NCBI GenBank assembly: GCA_029204225.1
Contig: MU832159.1
Span: 20,342-84,341, forward strand
Length of the DNA: 64,000 nt
Direction: 5' to 3'
Origin: Diphasiastrum complanatum
Taxonomy: Eukaryota > Streptophyta > Lycopodiopsida > Lycopodiales > Lycopodiaceae
Part shown: positions 1-14,900 of the stretch, piece by piece
Position numbering within the stretch: the stretch's first letter is position 1
Layout of the letters: every line of letters begins with the position of its first letter
Translations under genes and position numbers: made by a program
Notes under the pieces: model-generated
What the model was told of the DNA's origin: nothing
Seen by the model: only the letters and a program-made list of their open reading frames with translations
Database searches by the model: none

Positions 1-450
1 ATTAAAATCCCCAGTGAGGAGAATATGCCCCCGCTCTGCGAATCTAATAATATCAGGCGATAAATCAAGGTAGGGTGAACCTGTGCCCTCAGCAAAGGAC
101 GAAGACTCTAGAGGAAAATAACATGTTGCCACAAAGAGGTCCTTGTCCAAACCAATATCCTGCCCAACTATACGAATCCATATATACCGTGCATGCTCGT
201 CGTGTCTGATGAACCCCTCCGATGAAGAGACTCTCTGTATAAACATGCAACACCTCCGGATCCACGAGCGCTAGCTGATCTAGTCTCAAGTCTGTACACG
301 GAATCCCATCTGTATCCTGGAAAAATAGGTAATCCTCTCTCTTGACTCTCATGAGTCTCCATAAAGAGCAGTAAATCTCTGTCAGTGATGAAATCGATCA
401 AGTCGCCAACAATGGAAGATTAGTGTAAACCATCACAGTTCTATACTCCA
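1..450 (-). pseudogene. LINE APE-type endonuclease, N-terminal part
   Basis: The minus strand encodes the start of an exonuclease-endonuclease-phosphatase fold: an ETH motif ('LLLFMETHES', near 375-345), a 'GGVACLYRESLHRR' strand (near 250-210), then 'LFVATCYFPLESSSF' and, at the very edge, 'HILLTGDFN'. These correspond to the catalytic Glu and the GDFN metal-binding block of L1 endonucleases, which nick target DNA to prime reverse transcription. A frameshift near 190-180 separates the two halves. The domain is cut off by the left edge of the window. Confidence 0.7.
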
Positions 451-509
451 ATTCGGAGATGGTGTGGATGGGGCCCCGGGGCACTCCCGAACCCGGGGAC
501 CCCAAATCC

Positions 510-1097
510 CTAGCACTGGGAGCTGCTAGGTGCGTTGTCAAGAAAACGCACTCGTCCATCTCGGTAAATGACTCGTCTGCTAGACTCACGGGTTGCCTGA
601 AAGGCCTTACGCCTCTCTTCTACCTGGATATATGTGAGGTCGTCGTCCATATAGATAGTGGTACCACGTAGCTTAGCTCTGCACCGCAAAGCATCTCGGC
701 GGCTCTCAAGGGAGGTGAAACGAATAATGAGTGTGGCTGCATCTCTAGTGGTCCTCCATGCGGTGTCCAACCCCTCTGTCCTGTGCCCGAGGGTGATGTC
801 AAGAAAGCGTTTAGCTTCAGCCAATGCATCCTGTGTGTCTAGAACTCCACGAACTCTAATATTGTGGGCTTTTTGGTCTCGAGATTTCTCTTCCGAGATC
901 TCTGTCTCCGAGTGGATGGACGGTGTCATCTCTGCTGCCGTGAAGCTGTAGGCTGTGGCCTGTGGGCTGGCTCTCTCTGGTCGTCTACACTGTCTCTGCC
1001 GTCTATGTATGGAAGCATCCGAAATCTCAGCCTCTCCATCAGAATCAGTACTCTCCTGTCTCTGTCTCTGACGGGATAAACACTCCTGTATGCTCAA
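510..1097 (-). pseudogene. LINE ORF1p-like RNA-binding domain
   Basis: This is a 195-codon open frame. Its second half has the L1 ORF1p pattern: an RRM-like start (NIRVRGVLDTQDAL), the strand 'LIIRFTSLESRRDAL', and the C-terminal region '[19 protein letters not shown]' followed by 'VIYRDGRVRFLDN'. In L1 elements this protein is a trimeric RNA chaperone that coats the element RNA. The first 60 residues are Arg- and Gln-rich and look like the end of a different ORF2 rather than an ORF1 N terminus. Relatives lie at 49468-49848 and, split by a copia insertion, at 18540-18658 and 23472-23870. Confidence 0.65.
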
Positions 1098-1643
1098 CTA
1101 TATCAGGGGGGAGGTGTCAGCATCTAGCCTAGCCATATGCGGGTCTGACATCTCTCGGATCATCAGTGCAACACATTTGGGGTTCTCATACGAAATCAAG
1201 GTAGAGAGTGCGAATGGACGATCTCGAAATAAGCAATATTATCTCCCTCGGATCTCAGAGTAGGCTGGGCATCTAAAGAGAAAATGAAACTCATCCTCTA
1301 CATCATGTGTATCACACATACTACAAATACGAGCATCTCTCGGGGTGCCACTGTATCTGCCAGTCTCAATGGCTAGCTGGTGAGAGGAAACCCGAAACTG
1401 ACCCATCACTATCCGCAGTCTGTGTGAGATACTATCCACTAGATATTCAGGTACGATAGGATACCCAGCGGGATCCCGGGATAGAAAATGTGCCCGATAA
1501 AACTCCGTCTTCACCCCAGACAAACCCTGCCAAGTGCTCTGAAGATATGCCCTATACAGGTGTCCTCGAACATACTGATGAGTACTAGTTGGTAGATCCG
1601 TAATATGAATACCCCATGTGGAGAGAAGACGATAGGCCTGGGA

Positions 1644-3262
<1,619 letters not shown>

Positions 3263-4426
3263 AAGAGAGTTGCCAAAGCAAAATCAACAACTAAAGAATG
3301 CAAGAAAGTGCTCTAATACCATGCTATGGACTCAATCACATATATTGACAACAAATGAAATGCAAAGCAACACAAAAGCATTTTCCAACCAATAAAACTT
3401 CATGAGACAAAGGTCGCTGAAAGCTTAGGTAGATCTTCAACTAAGATTTCTAAATAATAGAGATACCCTACAAAGAGTTCAAGAGACCTTTCAAAATAGT
3501 GTTATTCAAAAAGGGGACTTTAAAACTTAATTAATTACTACCATAACATAGTCGTGAGTCCCAAAAGTAAGCAAGTACTGATGGAATGGTATATTAGAGA
3601 AGTATGAAGCTGTATGTCCATAACATCTTGCCTATTGCATTAGAGCATTTAATGAAAGTGAAACTGTGCGATTTTGGGTGTCCTTTTCAGTAGAACTTAT
3701 AGTAATTCAGGCACTAAAAGTTAATTTAAACATATGAGACCAAGTAACAAAGAGACATCAGAGATAAAAAAGTACGAATGATGGATGCATCCAACTTTGT
3801 TGCTCCTTGTCCACTACGAAAAGACATTATGGTTTCCGTTCTGAATGACTAACAAACTGTTTATGCTAGCAATGATTAACCTACTAGCTTGGGGTGTTAT
3901 TGGTGTAGTGAAGGGTTTGAAAGAGCTTGAGAGGCATGACATCAGGTTAAAAGTATCTATCTAAGCCTCAAATAAGTATCTTATGCATTCAACACTAGTG
4001 CTTCACTTGTATTTTCTGGCTAGTTAGTGTTTGATTCAAATCCTTGAGACCTATCTTTACTTCTTTTTGGAAAATATATGTCAGTAGAGCTAACTCTTCG
4101 AAGATGCAAGCTCTTGAAATCCTATGTGAATGAACTTCATATTGATACATTTTTGTCTTATTTACCTTGATCATCAATAAATACCCTTGTAAAAGTGAAA
4201 TGATGTTTGCATGGCCGATGAACTAGTTGCCTTGTCTTGATGTGAAGTGAATTTGTGTTCCAAGGGCTGGGTCCATATTTCCAATCATTTATCAGTGACA
4301 ACATGTTTTTATTACATAACACTCTTCTGCTTTAGTTGATTTTATGAAATCAAATATGAAAACTTTGGTTAGAATATAATGTTGCAGGAGGTTTGAGTTT
4401 CACATTGTTGGTTTATACCCATTCAG
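3263..4426. other. Intronic sequence, nothing recognised
   Basis: AT-rich sequence between the LINE and the first visible VPS18 exon. I searched it for the preceding VPS18 exon (the residues just before '[12 protein letters not shown]') and did not find it. The upstream exons therefore lie left of the window. Confidence 0.5.
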
Positions 4427-4522
4427 ATGGAGGTTGTTGGCTCTGGTTTAACAGCCAGGTACCTTGTGATGGCTGTGACATTGACAAAGTTGTACATTTT
4501 TAGTGGCACAGGGTCATTAGAG
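4427..4522 (+). CDS. VPS18: VPS18 exon 1 of window
   Basis: 32 codons, phase 0 at both ends. It encodes '[19 protein letters not shown]' and ends '..GTGSLE', matching the propeller strand before the 'FASYK' segment in plant VPS18. Acceptor ..ATTCAG, donor GTACAA. Confidence 0.9.
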
Positions 4523-7500
4523 GTACAATTGTGCAAAATTTTGTATTCTGAAGAGTATTTTGAGTTGAGAGTTACATGATATCTGCAACTGCTTGCATAC
4601 TAGGATTACCTTGACTTGCTTAAATGCTTGTAAGATGAAAGCGTCACTAACCATCATTGGCTGTAGGCTGTGTTTTTGTCCTATGCAGACCGGGTGGCCC
4701 GCTTTACGGAGTTGCCCGGTGAAATGCCTAGTAGGTAAGTATCAAGGAATTTGCCTTTTTCCACTCTTCCTTTTTCAAAACCTTACCCTTATCTGGCATG
4801 ATGTAGTTCATTTTTATGCAGGACAAACATACTCGGTTTAGGTTGTTTGTTTAAGTATTTCATCATGTTAAATCCCGTTGTATTACTAACCCATTTTATC
4901 TCTCTATGGTGAGCTCATTAGTACAAGCTTGCTTTAAGTGAGTTTTTCCACCTTTTCTAACAACCATAAGGTGAAGGTTTTGTCTTTTATTGGTTACAAT
5001 CTAACACCTTTTTGAACCTAGTACTTGATAATATTTTTGATTAAGATTGACAAAGTAAAGGAGACGATAGTCATTTTTTTTGTTGCACTAATGAAGCTCT
5101 TTGAGGTGAAGAGAAAACCTCTTCAATGTAATAAGTTTCTTGTTGAGGAGAAAGGCCTTCAAGTGTAAGAGATAAGCTGAACTGATTGTGTTGTGACACC
5201 AATTTGCAGTGAACTTTTGTTTTATGGGAAGCGACATGCCGAGTCCTTTGCATGGCTTGCAGGGCCCGGTGTATATCATGGTCAACTCAATCTTTCGACA
5301 CAACAGAGGTCTCCCTGAACTTTTGTTGAAAACATATTGTTGTTCATGTCTTTTCTAGGTCTTGCAATCATCAAGCATTATTCCTTGTAGATCATTCATA
5401 AAATTTGATTCTAAGATCATACTTTGTGAATGTAATGCAACCCAACCAAACCTAGATCGAACGGATCTAGCCCCCAAGCTATGGATCAACCACAAAGAGG
5501 AGTATGGCATCACACCAGCAGCATCCTGCCACTGGTCATGCTATCAAGCATACACTAGTGAGAGCCCAATAGGTATACTTATACCCTTCAAGGCCCATGC
5601 ACCGCTAGTAGTGCACTGTGACACCTCACTGGACACCTCTGCAGCCTATCTGGGCCACGTCATCCAGTTCCCCAATGACTCACTGATAGATCCATACAAA
5701 TCCACCATCAAGTGTTTAGGCCTACAACCATTAATTATGACCATGTACACATAAGGGCCCCAATTCCCTTATAGTCACAATCAACTTACGGGCTGTTGGT
5801 CTACCGGTCCCTAGCGTGGACACGCTACCTGAGACTAGTCATGGGCATGACATTCTTCCCCCCTTATTCAAGTTCTGTCCTTAGAACTTAAAACTGGGAA
5901 AGTTTCTCCTTAAGATTCCTTCATGTTACCAGGAATCATCATCGTTTGTACATCCCTTCCATCGAACCAGATACTCGGTAACTATACGATTTCTCAATCG
6001 TTTAGTTCTTGTATCCAAGATCTTTTCGGGTTCAAGACGAGATACACCCGATGATTTATCCAACAGGTCCAACTAATCTCCAGATCCAAGATGCTCTCCT
6101 TCACGTAGACTCTTTCAAAGACGGCTTACGTGAAATACGGGATGCACATGAGATCCATCCGGGAGTTCCGATTGGTAAGCTAAGGATCCGATCTTTTTCA
6201 AGATCTTAAATAGTCCTCTATATCTAGGGGATGATTAGTAATGCAAGTCGGTACGCATTACACTTTGAATCCATCGAGATTCTCAAAAAATACCCAACCC
6301 CCCACTTGGAAGTCTCTCGGTGATCTTTTTAGGCTTGCATAATGTCGGTCCCCATCCTGGGTACACTAGACATTCTCACGTGCAATTTGTAGCATTTCCC
6401 GCATATCATGTAGGAAATCCGCTACATAAACATAGTCGATTTGGTAAGATGGCCAGTCATTACCACTATCCACTTCTATGGTTTAGGCATATCCTAGAAT
6501 CTGAGTTATGATTCGCCAATCTCAAGTTTCCAGATTCTTGAGACCATACCCTACCATAAGAGTGTATTACAAATCTTAAAAGACACACGAGTTGTTCCTG
6601 AAAGTCCTTTCCATTTGGAAAGTTCCAGAGTTTTACAACTCACAGACGGTGCCAATATAAGGATTGTAATCTAAAAAACGCCCTTACTTTAGACATGGCA
6701 CAAATTGTCATTCCAAAGTTAGGGTCCAATCTAGAATACGTCTAGATTCTCCTCTTAAGTTCTAATCTAGAATAACTTAAGATTTACCAGAACCTCATTA
6801 CGTGAAGTTCTAACTTTTGGCAAACAACTATCCAACTCTCCTGAGTCTTCCGGGATAGCATTCCATCCTTTCCAAACGAGAAAAGATAAGTCCCAAAAGT
6901 TTTTGTGTATTCTATGCACACCCATCAGTAAATGAATCCAAAACGACTCATAAATGTTGTGACTTATAAGCAATACAACTTAACAACAATATCCATAAGT
7001 AAGATTATAATGTTGATTTTCCACAACTAACTCAGAAGTAACACTTCTGACTCGGTTAGCTGTATCGAATTTAGAAAATATTTTAAATATCTAGGTGTGG
7101 TACCAAAACACCACATTTAATCTGAGTCTAAATCACTTCTAGGTCAATAAGCAATTCTCAATGAGAAATTACTATAACCTAGCGAGAAATTGTCTCAAAC
7201 ACAATTCTCATCAATATGCCTATGTACCAACAACTAGTTTATGCATGCGAATAACTTAGTTTATGGAATACTTTGTAGATCCACAGAATTAAAAGTTTGT
7301 ACAAAAGGCTTTTATGATCCCACAAAGATTCACTACATAGCATATCTCTACAGATATCTCCTAATCTGTACACAACACTTTTATAACCGAGAATCCTGTA
7401 ACTTGGTTATCCTCTAAGAGAGAACATTTCTCAAAAGAGTGCTATTTCACATCCAAAAAATCTCAACCGGAGATTAACTCAAAAGATTATATTGTTAGCA

Positions 7501-8904
7501 TGAATTTCTTCCCTTGCATCAACCCACGGATCTCAATCCATACTAAGATCAAGTTGATTGCTTCCAGCAAGGAACAATTTTCAACAAACTCCTACCTTGC
7601 AATAGAATTCCAAGTTCTGACACAAACCAATCGGACTTGTTATCAGCCACTTTTTCTACCACAAGAGTACTTTCTAAATTTCCCCTTTAAATCTTCAAAC
7701 CAAATATCTACTATAATCCATAAAGGATTTTTGTAATATCTAAATATCCTATCATTTTTGATTCATAAAACAGGTCCATCATCGATATAACAGATTCCAC
7801 CTTGAATCTTTGACCGATGTTTTTCCTTGATAATTCTCTTTTCTTCCTAGTTCTCCCCCTTTTTAACAGGAAACGCCCCGAGTTTCTAAGAGATACAGAT
7901 CATTTGAGATTTGCCCAGGAGAAGAGTCTAAGTAGAGATCCGAGAAAATCTTGAAAGCCAAAAGAAGTGTTGCACCATTGTAAGTAAATACCAATGATGT
8001 CCCAACACAATGACTTTAAAACAAAAGATCTTTGTTATTACCAAGCTTGAGAATTGACCCGTAAATCAGAAAAGGTTTACTTGAAGATTCAAGTAGAGAA
8101 AACAAGTTTAGAAAACGGTTTCATTAACCATTTTTGTGACATCGTCCATGTTCAACGGGTAATTAGAATTACCTTCCAAGGAATCACAAAAAAGTCGGGT
8201 TAATTTATGAATTAAGAAATTCACCAATATATCTTTTATAAAGAAATAGCTTGCCGGGTTTCCGGTTTTGTAAATTTGAGATATCCAAAAAAGGGGTCAT
8301 GACCAATATCTCAAATTTCCGACAAAACACCCATTTTTTATGACCGATAGTATTTGGCATCACTAAGACTTACGGCCATAAATTGATCCAGTTAGTTTCA
8401 GATCTTCATTTTGGAATTGCTTGCGTCCCATACCACAGGTTCTTCCTCCACAAAGGCCCTCCACTTCCTGATCAAAGTGTCAGAAAAGACATTATACCAA
8501 TGATTTTGCAAAATGGAATCTTAGCCAACAAATATGCAAAAAAAACCAATATATGCATCGAAATCTAATTCACAGATTTTTAAACCATTGAGATTTCAGA
8601 AGAACATAACTGCATTCCAAAAAACATATTCCAAGTTGACTAAGAAAAGCCCCTGGAACTTCTTAGAAAACGTGAACCAATATGTTTTCGGAGGCCCATA
8701 GAAAGAGAGAAAAAACCACACATAAAGCCATAGCCTGCCCCCCTCTCCCCCATCCAATCTATAATTCTAAATTTAGGAATTAGTTAACATTAAGTTAACC
8801 TAACACCCCACCCCCCCAACCCCCCCCCTTCTTTTCATTTCCCTCCCACAAGAAGGCACTTCAGGCCTCTATTACGCGTGAACAGAAAGGAGAGGCCCGA
8901 ACCC

Positions 8905-8951
<47 letters not shown>

Positions 8952-11900
8952 ATGGAGAGAGAGAGCGCGTCATGGAGGTTATATTTCCATCACCACCGTC
9001 TCTGATTTACATTAGGTATATAAAGGGTGGAGGGGGCTCAGCCAGGCGCAGACAGGGGCGGAGCAGTTTTCCTCCTGAACCACAGTTTAACTAGTTTTTT
9101 CTTGATGTTTGAAGCTTTTCCTGCATTTCTACTGCTGTTTTTTGCAGATACAGGAAGCATTCAGGGCGGGTTTGCAGCTTTTTTCATTTCTTACAAGCCT
9201 AAACATTCTCTTTTGTAAATAAATAAGAGTTTAGACTTGTTTTAGCTTCAGTTAGAAGCTGTCTACTTCGTACTGCTATTTCTGCAGATAAAAGGTGTAA
9301 GAAGAATGCAAACACTGTTGCTTTGCTTTCTTTTATCTATAAGCAACGCTTTCTTACAGACCTACACAAATTAGTTTCTCAAAGGTTGAATAACAGGGTA
9401 GATGCTGTCCGTTTTTTCTTAGAAACCCCAAGATTGCAGGTTTTCATTCATATTTACAGAATAGGCTAAGCTGTAAACCATACCATCAATACTATGGCCT
9501 TACTGATTCACAAAAGCCTACAAACCTCTGTTAGTATGACAAAAAAAACCAGCATGAACCTGTGAAACACCAAGAAACCGCCATGAAAATCCTGTAAGAA
9601 ACCACCAGCACTCACAACCTGTGATTAGTCTTTTTTGTGTTTCTTTTCCTGCTTTCCACTGATTCAAGCCAAAACTGGCTCAATAAAAAGCAAGAAGACA
9701 GCCAACAAAACCACCTAAATCACTGTGTAATGAACAAAAAGCCGTAAAAACCAGCATTCACTCTTATTGATCCCGTTGCTAATGGAAAAGTGTTCCTAAA
9801 TGAAGTAAACGACGACGACGGTGATTTAAGAAAATCGAATTTTACTTCCAAAACACAAATTTGAAGTGCTAAAAATTCAAATCAATTGTATACCTGGTAA
9901 TACACATACCACACAACCGATTGTACCTCAAAAAAGTGATTTTCGGGAAGAAGCATTCGAATTTTCCCCACTTGTTGCTCACTCCACTAATCTTCTCAAA
10001 GAGTGTCGAGATTCCATATCACACAACGGAGAACTCCCACACAATTCGAGATTTCCACTTGAACACCAATCAATGGCAAAACCGTGCTCAGAATTGGCTC
10101 TGATACCAATATAAAGTCCTCAATCCGAGGATCCTATTCTAAGCATGCCAATCACAAGCAACACAAGGGAACTGATGGTGGACAAAGCAACCCAACCAAA
10201 CCTAGATCGAACGGATCTAGCCCCCAAGCTATGGATCAACCACAAAGAGGAGTATGGCATCACACCAGCAGCATCCTGCCACCGGTCATGCTATCAAGCA
10301 TACACTAGTGAGAGCCCAATAGGTATACTTATACCCTTCAAGGCCCATGCACCACTAGTAGTGCACTGTGACACCTCACTGGACACCTCTGCAGCCTATC
10401 TGGGCCACGTCATCCAGTTCCCCAATGACTCACTGATAGATCCATACAAATCCACCATCAAGTGTTTAGGCCTACAACCATTAATTATGACCATGTACAC
10501 ATAAGGGCCCCAATTCCCTTATAGTCACAATCAACTTACGGGTTGTTGGTCTACCGGTCCCTAGCGTGGACACGCTACTCGAGACCAGTCATGGGAATGA
10601 CAGGGAAGGTCCTTAAAAGCACTCTAGTAAGGTTAACAAGAGTACATGGGCCAGTTACCAACAAATTGTGCTATCATGCATGATGAGGAAGGTCATGCTT
10701 GACTATGAAAAAGTGGAGCTAATGATGTTACACTTCGGGTTTTGCCTCTCAAATTTTGTGGATAAGTCAAATGGTTTGGCTAATTAAAACTTGGCAAATT
10801 CTTATTGTAATCGTATTCATCATCATAATGGGAAAGAAAAAGTATCAATTGCAAATATATATGGGAGATGCCTTAAACTTGTGAAGATTTTAATCACTCA
10901 GAAGACTCGAATCGCTTTTGTAAACTATAATTATACAAAATCTTAGCGACCATATTCATTGTAGTGCGACAGTTGCGAGCTAGCTGGAATTTTTTAAAAA
11001 TTTTCAGAAACGCGTTTTTGAACAGTGTTTCTGAACGGGATTCTGAAACGCGTTTCAGAAACGCTGGGCATCTATGATTCGAATTAAGAAACAATCCAAA
11101 TCGATTCCAAGAAATTTGGACTGTGATTCCTTGTGAGCACGATTTGGGCTACAAAAGAGCAAGTGAGAATATCTCACTATGTTTAATTTTTTCTGTGGAT
11201 TTATGCAATGCGTTTGATCATCTCATTTTACTTGGAAAGTTTGTGATATAACAAAAACCTAGTGTATGTATATATCCAATTAACAAGTATCATAGTGCGT
11301 GAAAGAGTTATTTTGTATTGCGCATGCTCAAGGTGCAAAATGCATGATCTTGATGATAGATTCACATTTTTGTTGTTGCTTGGCCAACAAAGATGAAATA
11401 GATGATAGAAAATGGAGTAGAAATTAAAGAAAGTTCCAATATGGAAATAGGGTTCTATACAGGAGCACATTGTTGTAGATGAAGTAATGATCTAGTAATG
11501 AGTTGATTGTTTTATGTTGCTTTATTCCTATCCCATTGTAAATTATAATAATGTAAGTAACAATATTATAAGATACATATCAGTTTGTGGTGACATACTT
11601 TTAAATTAGGGACACATATTATGAGGGACAATGTTTGTTAGATGATTTTAGTAACTTTGCGTGTCATGCCTATGCGTCAGGGTACTACCAAGTGGCATAA
11701 CCTACTAGTAGGTATGCATGCACAATTTGTCATCTTAGAAGTGTCAGGGCTAAGGGGGTGTTGAGGGGATACGTTTGTTAGCCTGGTAGAGGTATGCCAT
11801 CATTATTATATGTGTTGGTTGGGTGGAGATAGCACAAGATTCTCCCTTCTATTGCGTTGTATTCTCTCATGAGATCAATGAAGTGAAGATTATTTATCAT

Positions 11901-14900
11901 GTTGTGTGCTATTTTGGTTAGTTTTGTCATTTAGTATCAAGGTAATTTTGATCAAGGACACCGTAGATTTTAGGTGGATCTAGCAACACGCAAGTGAAGG
12001 TGTTGGAAGAAGAATGGAACTCATTTTTCAAAAAATAGGTCATTTTTGGTAAGAAGGCCAATCGTAGTTCGATAAGGGAGCTAGGATGACCGCAAGAAGA
12101 AATTTTAAAAAGGCAGGTTGATTGTTGTTGAAAAACTCAATGTGGGCATTTGAGGAAGGGCTACTGCACCTTTATAGCATGTGGGAAACGAAATGTGTTA
12201 TAACCAAGTCTTCCCACTTGCATGGCAAAGAAAGGGGTGCAAATAGTGACTGTGAAGAACATGCTTCGATAAGTATTGTTGGAACCATGTCCAAGGGTCG
12301 ATTTCTTAATGGACAATTGCTTGTATCACCATTGTCCACATCTTTAAAAGTACTTATGTTTTGCAAAATCATAATAGTACATTTTTTTTTTTGAAACTTT
12401 GTTTTAAGCTATATTTCATCTGGATTGATCAAAGTCAAGGTGGTGGTGTATCGTTCAACTCAATGCATGAAAGTGACGTGTGTTTGAGGGGAGAGACATT
12501 ACATTGGATATTTCATCTAGATCGATCAAATTCAAGGTGGTGGTATATCGTTCAACTCAATGCATGAAAGTGATGTGTGTTTGAGGGGAGAGACATTACA
12601 TTGGATATGTTAAATGACACTCAAAGACAGTTCACATCTTTTGTGAGTTTAATAGACTAGAACCCTTGATTCAGTGTCGGATGAAGTGGAAATGATGCAA
12701 GAAGAACACATGTATGCAAACAAAGCGAATGCAAAATCATGGTCTAACTCATCTGAAATAACCATGTAGCCCCGCTCTCAGCTGGCTTGCCACCTTTGTT
12801 GTTGGCTTGGTAGAGTTGAGCCTATCATTACTTTCCAACATGATCCCACTATTAGTAACGATCATGCAAAATGAGTGTCATGTAGCCTTAGGTTAGGGGG
12901 GGCATCCATTCTTTGAAAGTGGAGTGTGGTGCAAGCCACCTATTTTAGCTACTTTCTCAAGCTCTTGCTCTTGCATCTTGTGGTGGCCATGGACAATACC
13001 ACATTGTGTGTAGTAAAACAAGAAAGCCTTGGTTGGAGTATCGTATCTCTTCCTCTTTTGCAAGGATTGATCTCCTCCTTTCTTCTTCTATCAATGGATC
13101 CTAGCTAGTCAAAGCTAGTTGAGGCGATGGGGCTACTATTGCCCAGGATGTTGAGTCCCTTATGTTGGCTATCAATAATTCACAACAACAGATTCTTGAT
13201 ATGCAGGCAAGACATAAGAGGGTGTTAGAAAATTGACTTGCAAATACAACTTACCCAAGACAAGATTCTTATTGTTGTTAGACAATAATCATACACATGA
13301 GAGAACACAAACAACAATGATGAAGCATAATGATGACATGTACTCCAACTATATCCCATTGCCAATGGACTTCACGTTTGCATCCAACCACTCTCCAACA
13401 ATGATACAAATAGAATGTCATCCATGAACCAAACCAAATATGCAAGTAATAGAGCATTCCCAATAGAAAGATAAAACGTATGCAATACTTCCTCAAACAA
13501 AGTAACTAGTACTCTTCCTCAAATACTTTTTCACACAAAGCACTTGACACTATCTTCTCCATGGAATCTCCTGCCCCTATCTCACACATAGAGTCACTTG
13601 CCCCAAACAACTTTCCAACCTAGAAAACATCTCATCATGACATCTATTTATCCTGACACTATGTCATATGCAAACTTTCCAATTGTTGTATGTCCATCTT
13701 CTTGCCGATTAAGAGATTAAAACACCTCCATCGTAAAACTATTGTCCTGAATCTTTTTCCAACACATCCCTACACCGAAATCATTCATGATGATAAACAA
13801 AAGTAGAGATCAAAGATTCCTGATATTTATTCACCTTGAAGGAACCTGCTTCAGTTAAGAAGACTTCATATTGATTTTCCAAGGCTGGTCAATAACTTGT
13901 CGATTCATAGAAATGAACCTTGTTGCTTTTCATGAGGCTAAACAACCACCTGTCGATTCAATAAATGAATCATGCTGTTTTTATGAGGCTAAACAACAAC
14001 CTTAGCGTCCAATTAGTTCATATAGACATGAAAGTTTCTACCACATAAACAAGCTACTATAACTTTGATAGAAACCAAACAATTTAGAACAAATAGAAGC
14101 CTCAGATCTTTGTACTCAATACAAAGCTTTTAAATTGCTCCTTGGTATCTTTGTCTTCCCAAACCGATACAAAGTAGATTGAAAACCACATAGTTTGTAA
14201 CACCTGCCACTTGTAACAATGAACTTATCATTTGCCCACCATGATAAGAAACTATGAAACAATGAATCATCCTCTTAGAGCCTGCAACTTTGTCCATTCC
14301 AACCTCGACTTAACCTTGTCCAATCTTAGAAGTTCTAAAGTTGACCTTCTTGTAACTTCCAACCTCCACTAGCTATTGATCTCTACCTGAGATCTGAGGC
14401 AGACTTTGTAGTCTCCTCATGCAGCACAACTCCTCTCCTTGTAGCGCCGAATCTCCTTCCACAAAGCTGCCACCCTTGTAGATGAAAATTGAAATTGAGA
14501 GTTGGATAGGGACACCACCTCCACACCTTGAAGAAATTTGAATCAATCTGCATATGATGATTGATCTGGTTCATTGAGTATGTCCTTGTTCTCTCGAATC
14601 TTGAACCTATTGAAAACCTACTTGCTGATACAAGAAGCTACCCAAGACAAAATTCCTATTGTTGTTAGACAATAGTCATACACATGAGAGAGAGCACAAA
14701 CAACAATGATGAAGCATGATGATGAGATGAACTCCAACTGTGTCCCATTGCAAATGGACTAGGGCACACTACATACTTATAAACAATAGTCTATGCCAAA
14801 AAGCAAAGCAAAAGCAATCTATAAGCAACCTTAAATGAAGCCTTAAAGTAATTGCCTGATTGAACTTGCGTCTGACTAAAGTCTAACTTGACTTACTAAA

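Larger units (their letters stand above)
6341..10096. other. Interior of chromovirus derivative, no recognisable genes
   Basis: AT-rich with short open frames only. It contains C-rich tracts near 8740-8830, a GA microsatellite at 8905-8949 and a TATA-like box at 9017-9026. None of the open frames resembles gag, protease, RT or RNase H. Confidence 0.5.
5437..10602 (-). mobile_element. Coding-dead Ty3/gypsy chromovirus derivative (LARD-like)
   Basis: Two direct repeats (5437-5852 and 10187-10602, both 416 bp, about seven differences by eye) bracket 4.3 kb. The right copy extends left to about 10109, where an initiator-Met primer site reads TGGTATCAGAGCC on the minus strand. Right of the left copy is a minus-strand polypurine tract (GGGGGG near 5857-5862). 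The element is therefore antisense to VPS18. The interior has no gag or RT that I can recognise. Near its 3' end (5900-6330) it holds the decayed end of an integrase and a chromodomain, broken by several stops. The left LTR lacks about 75 bp of its outer end, so no target duplication can be read. Confidence 0.7.

Noticed and set aside
4800-4842. Possible extra VPS18 exon after GCAGGACAAACATACTCGG
   Set aside because: Exons 2 and 3 already join in phase (AG|T) and match the family without it; adding it breaks the frame.
5362-5754. 130-codon + strand frame, repeated at 10145-10504
   Set aside because: The shared part is LTR sequence (both copies lie in the 416-bp LTRs); the repetition reflects the LTR pair and not a gene family.
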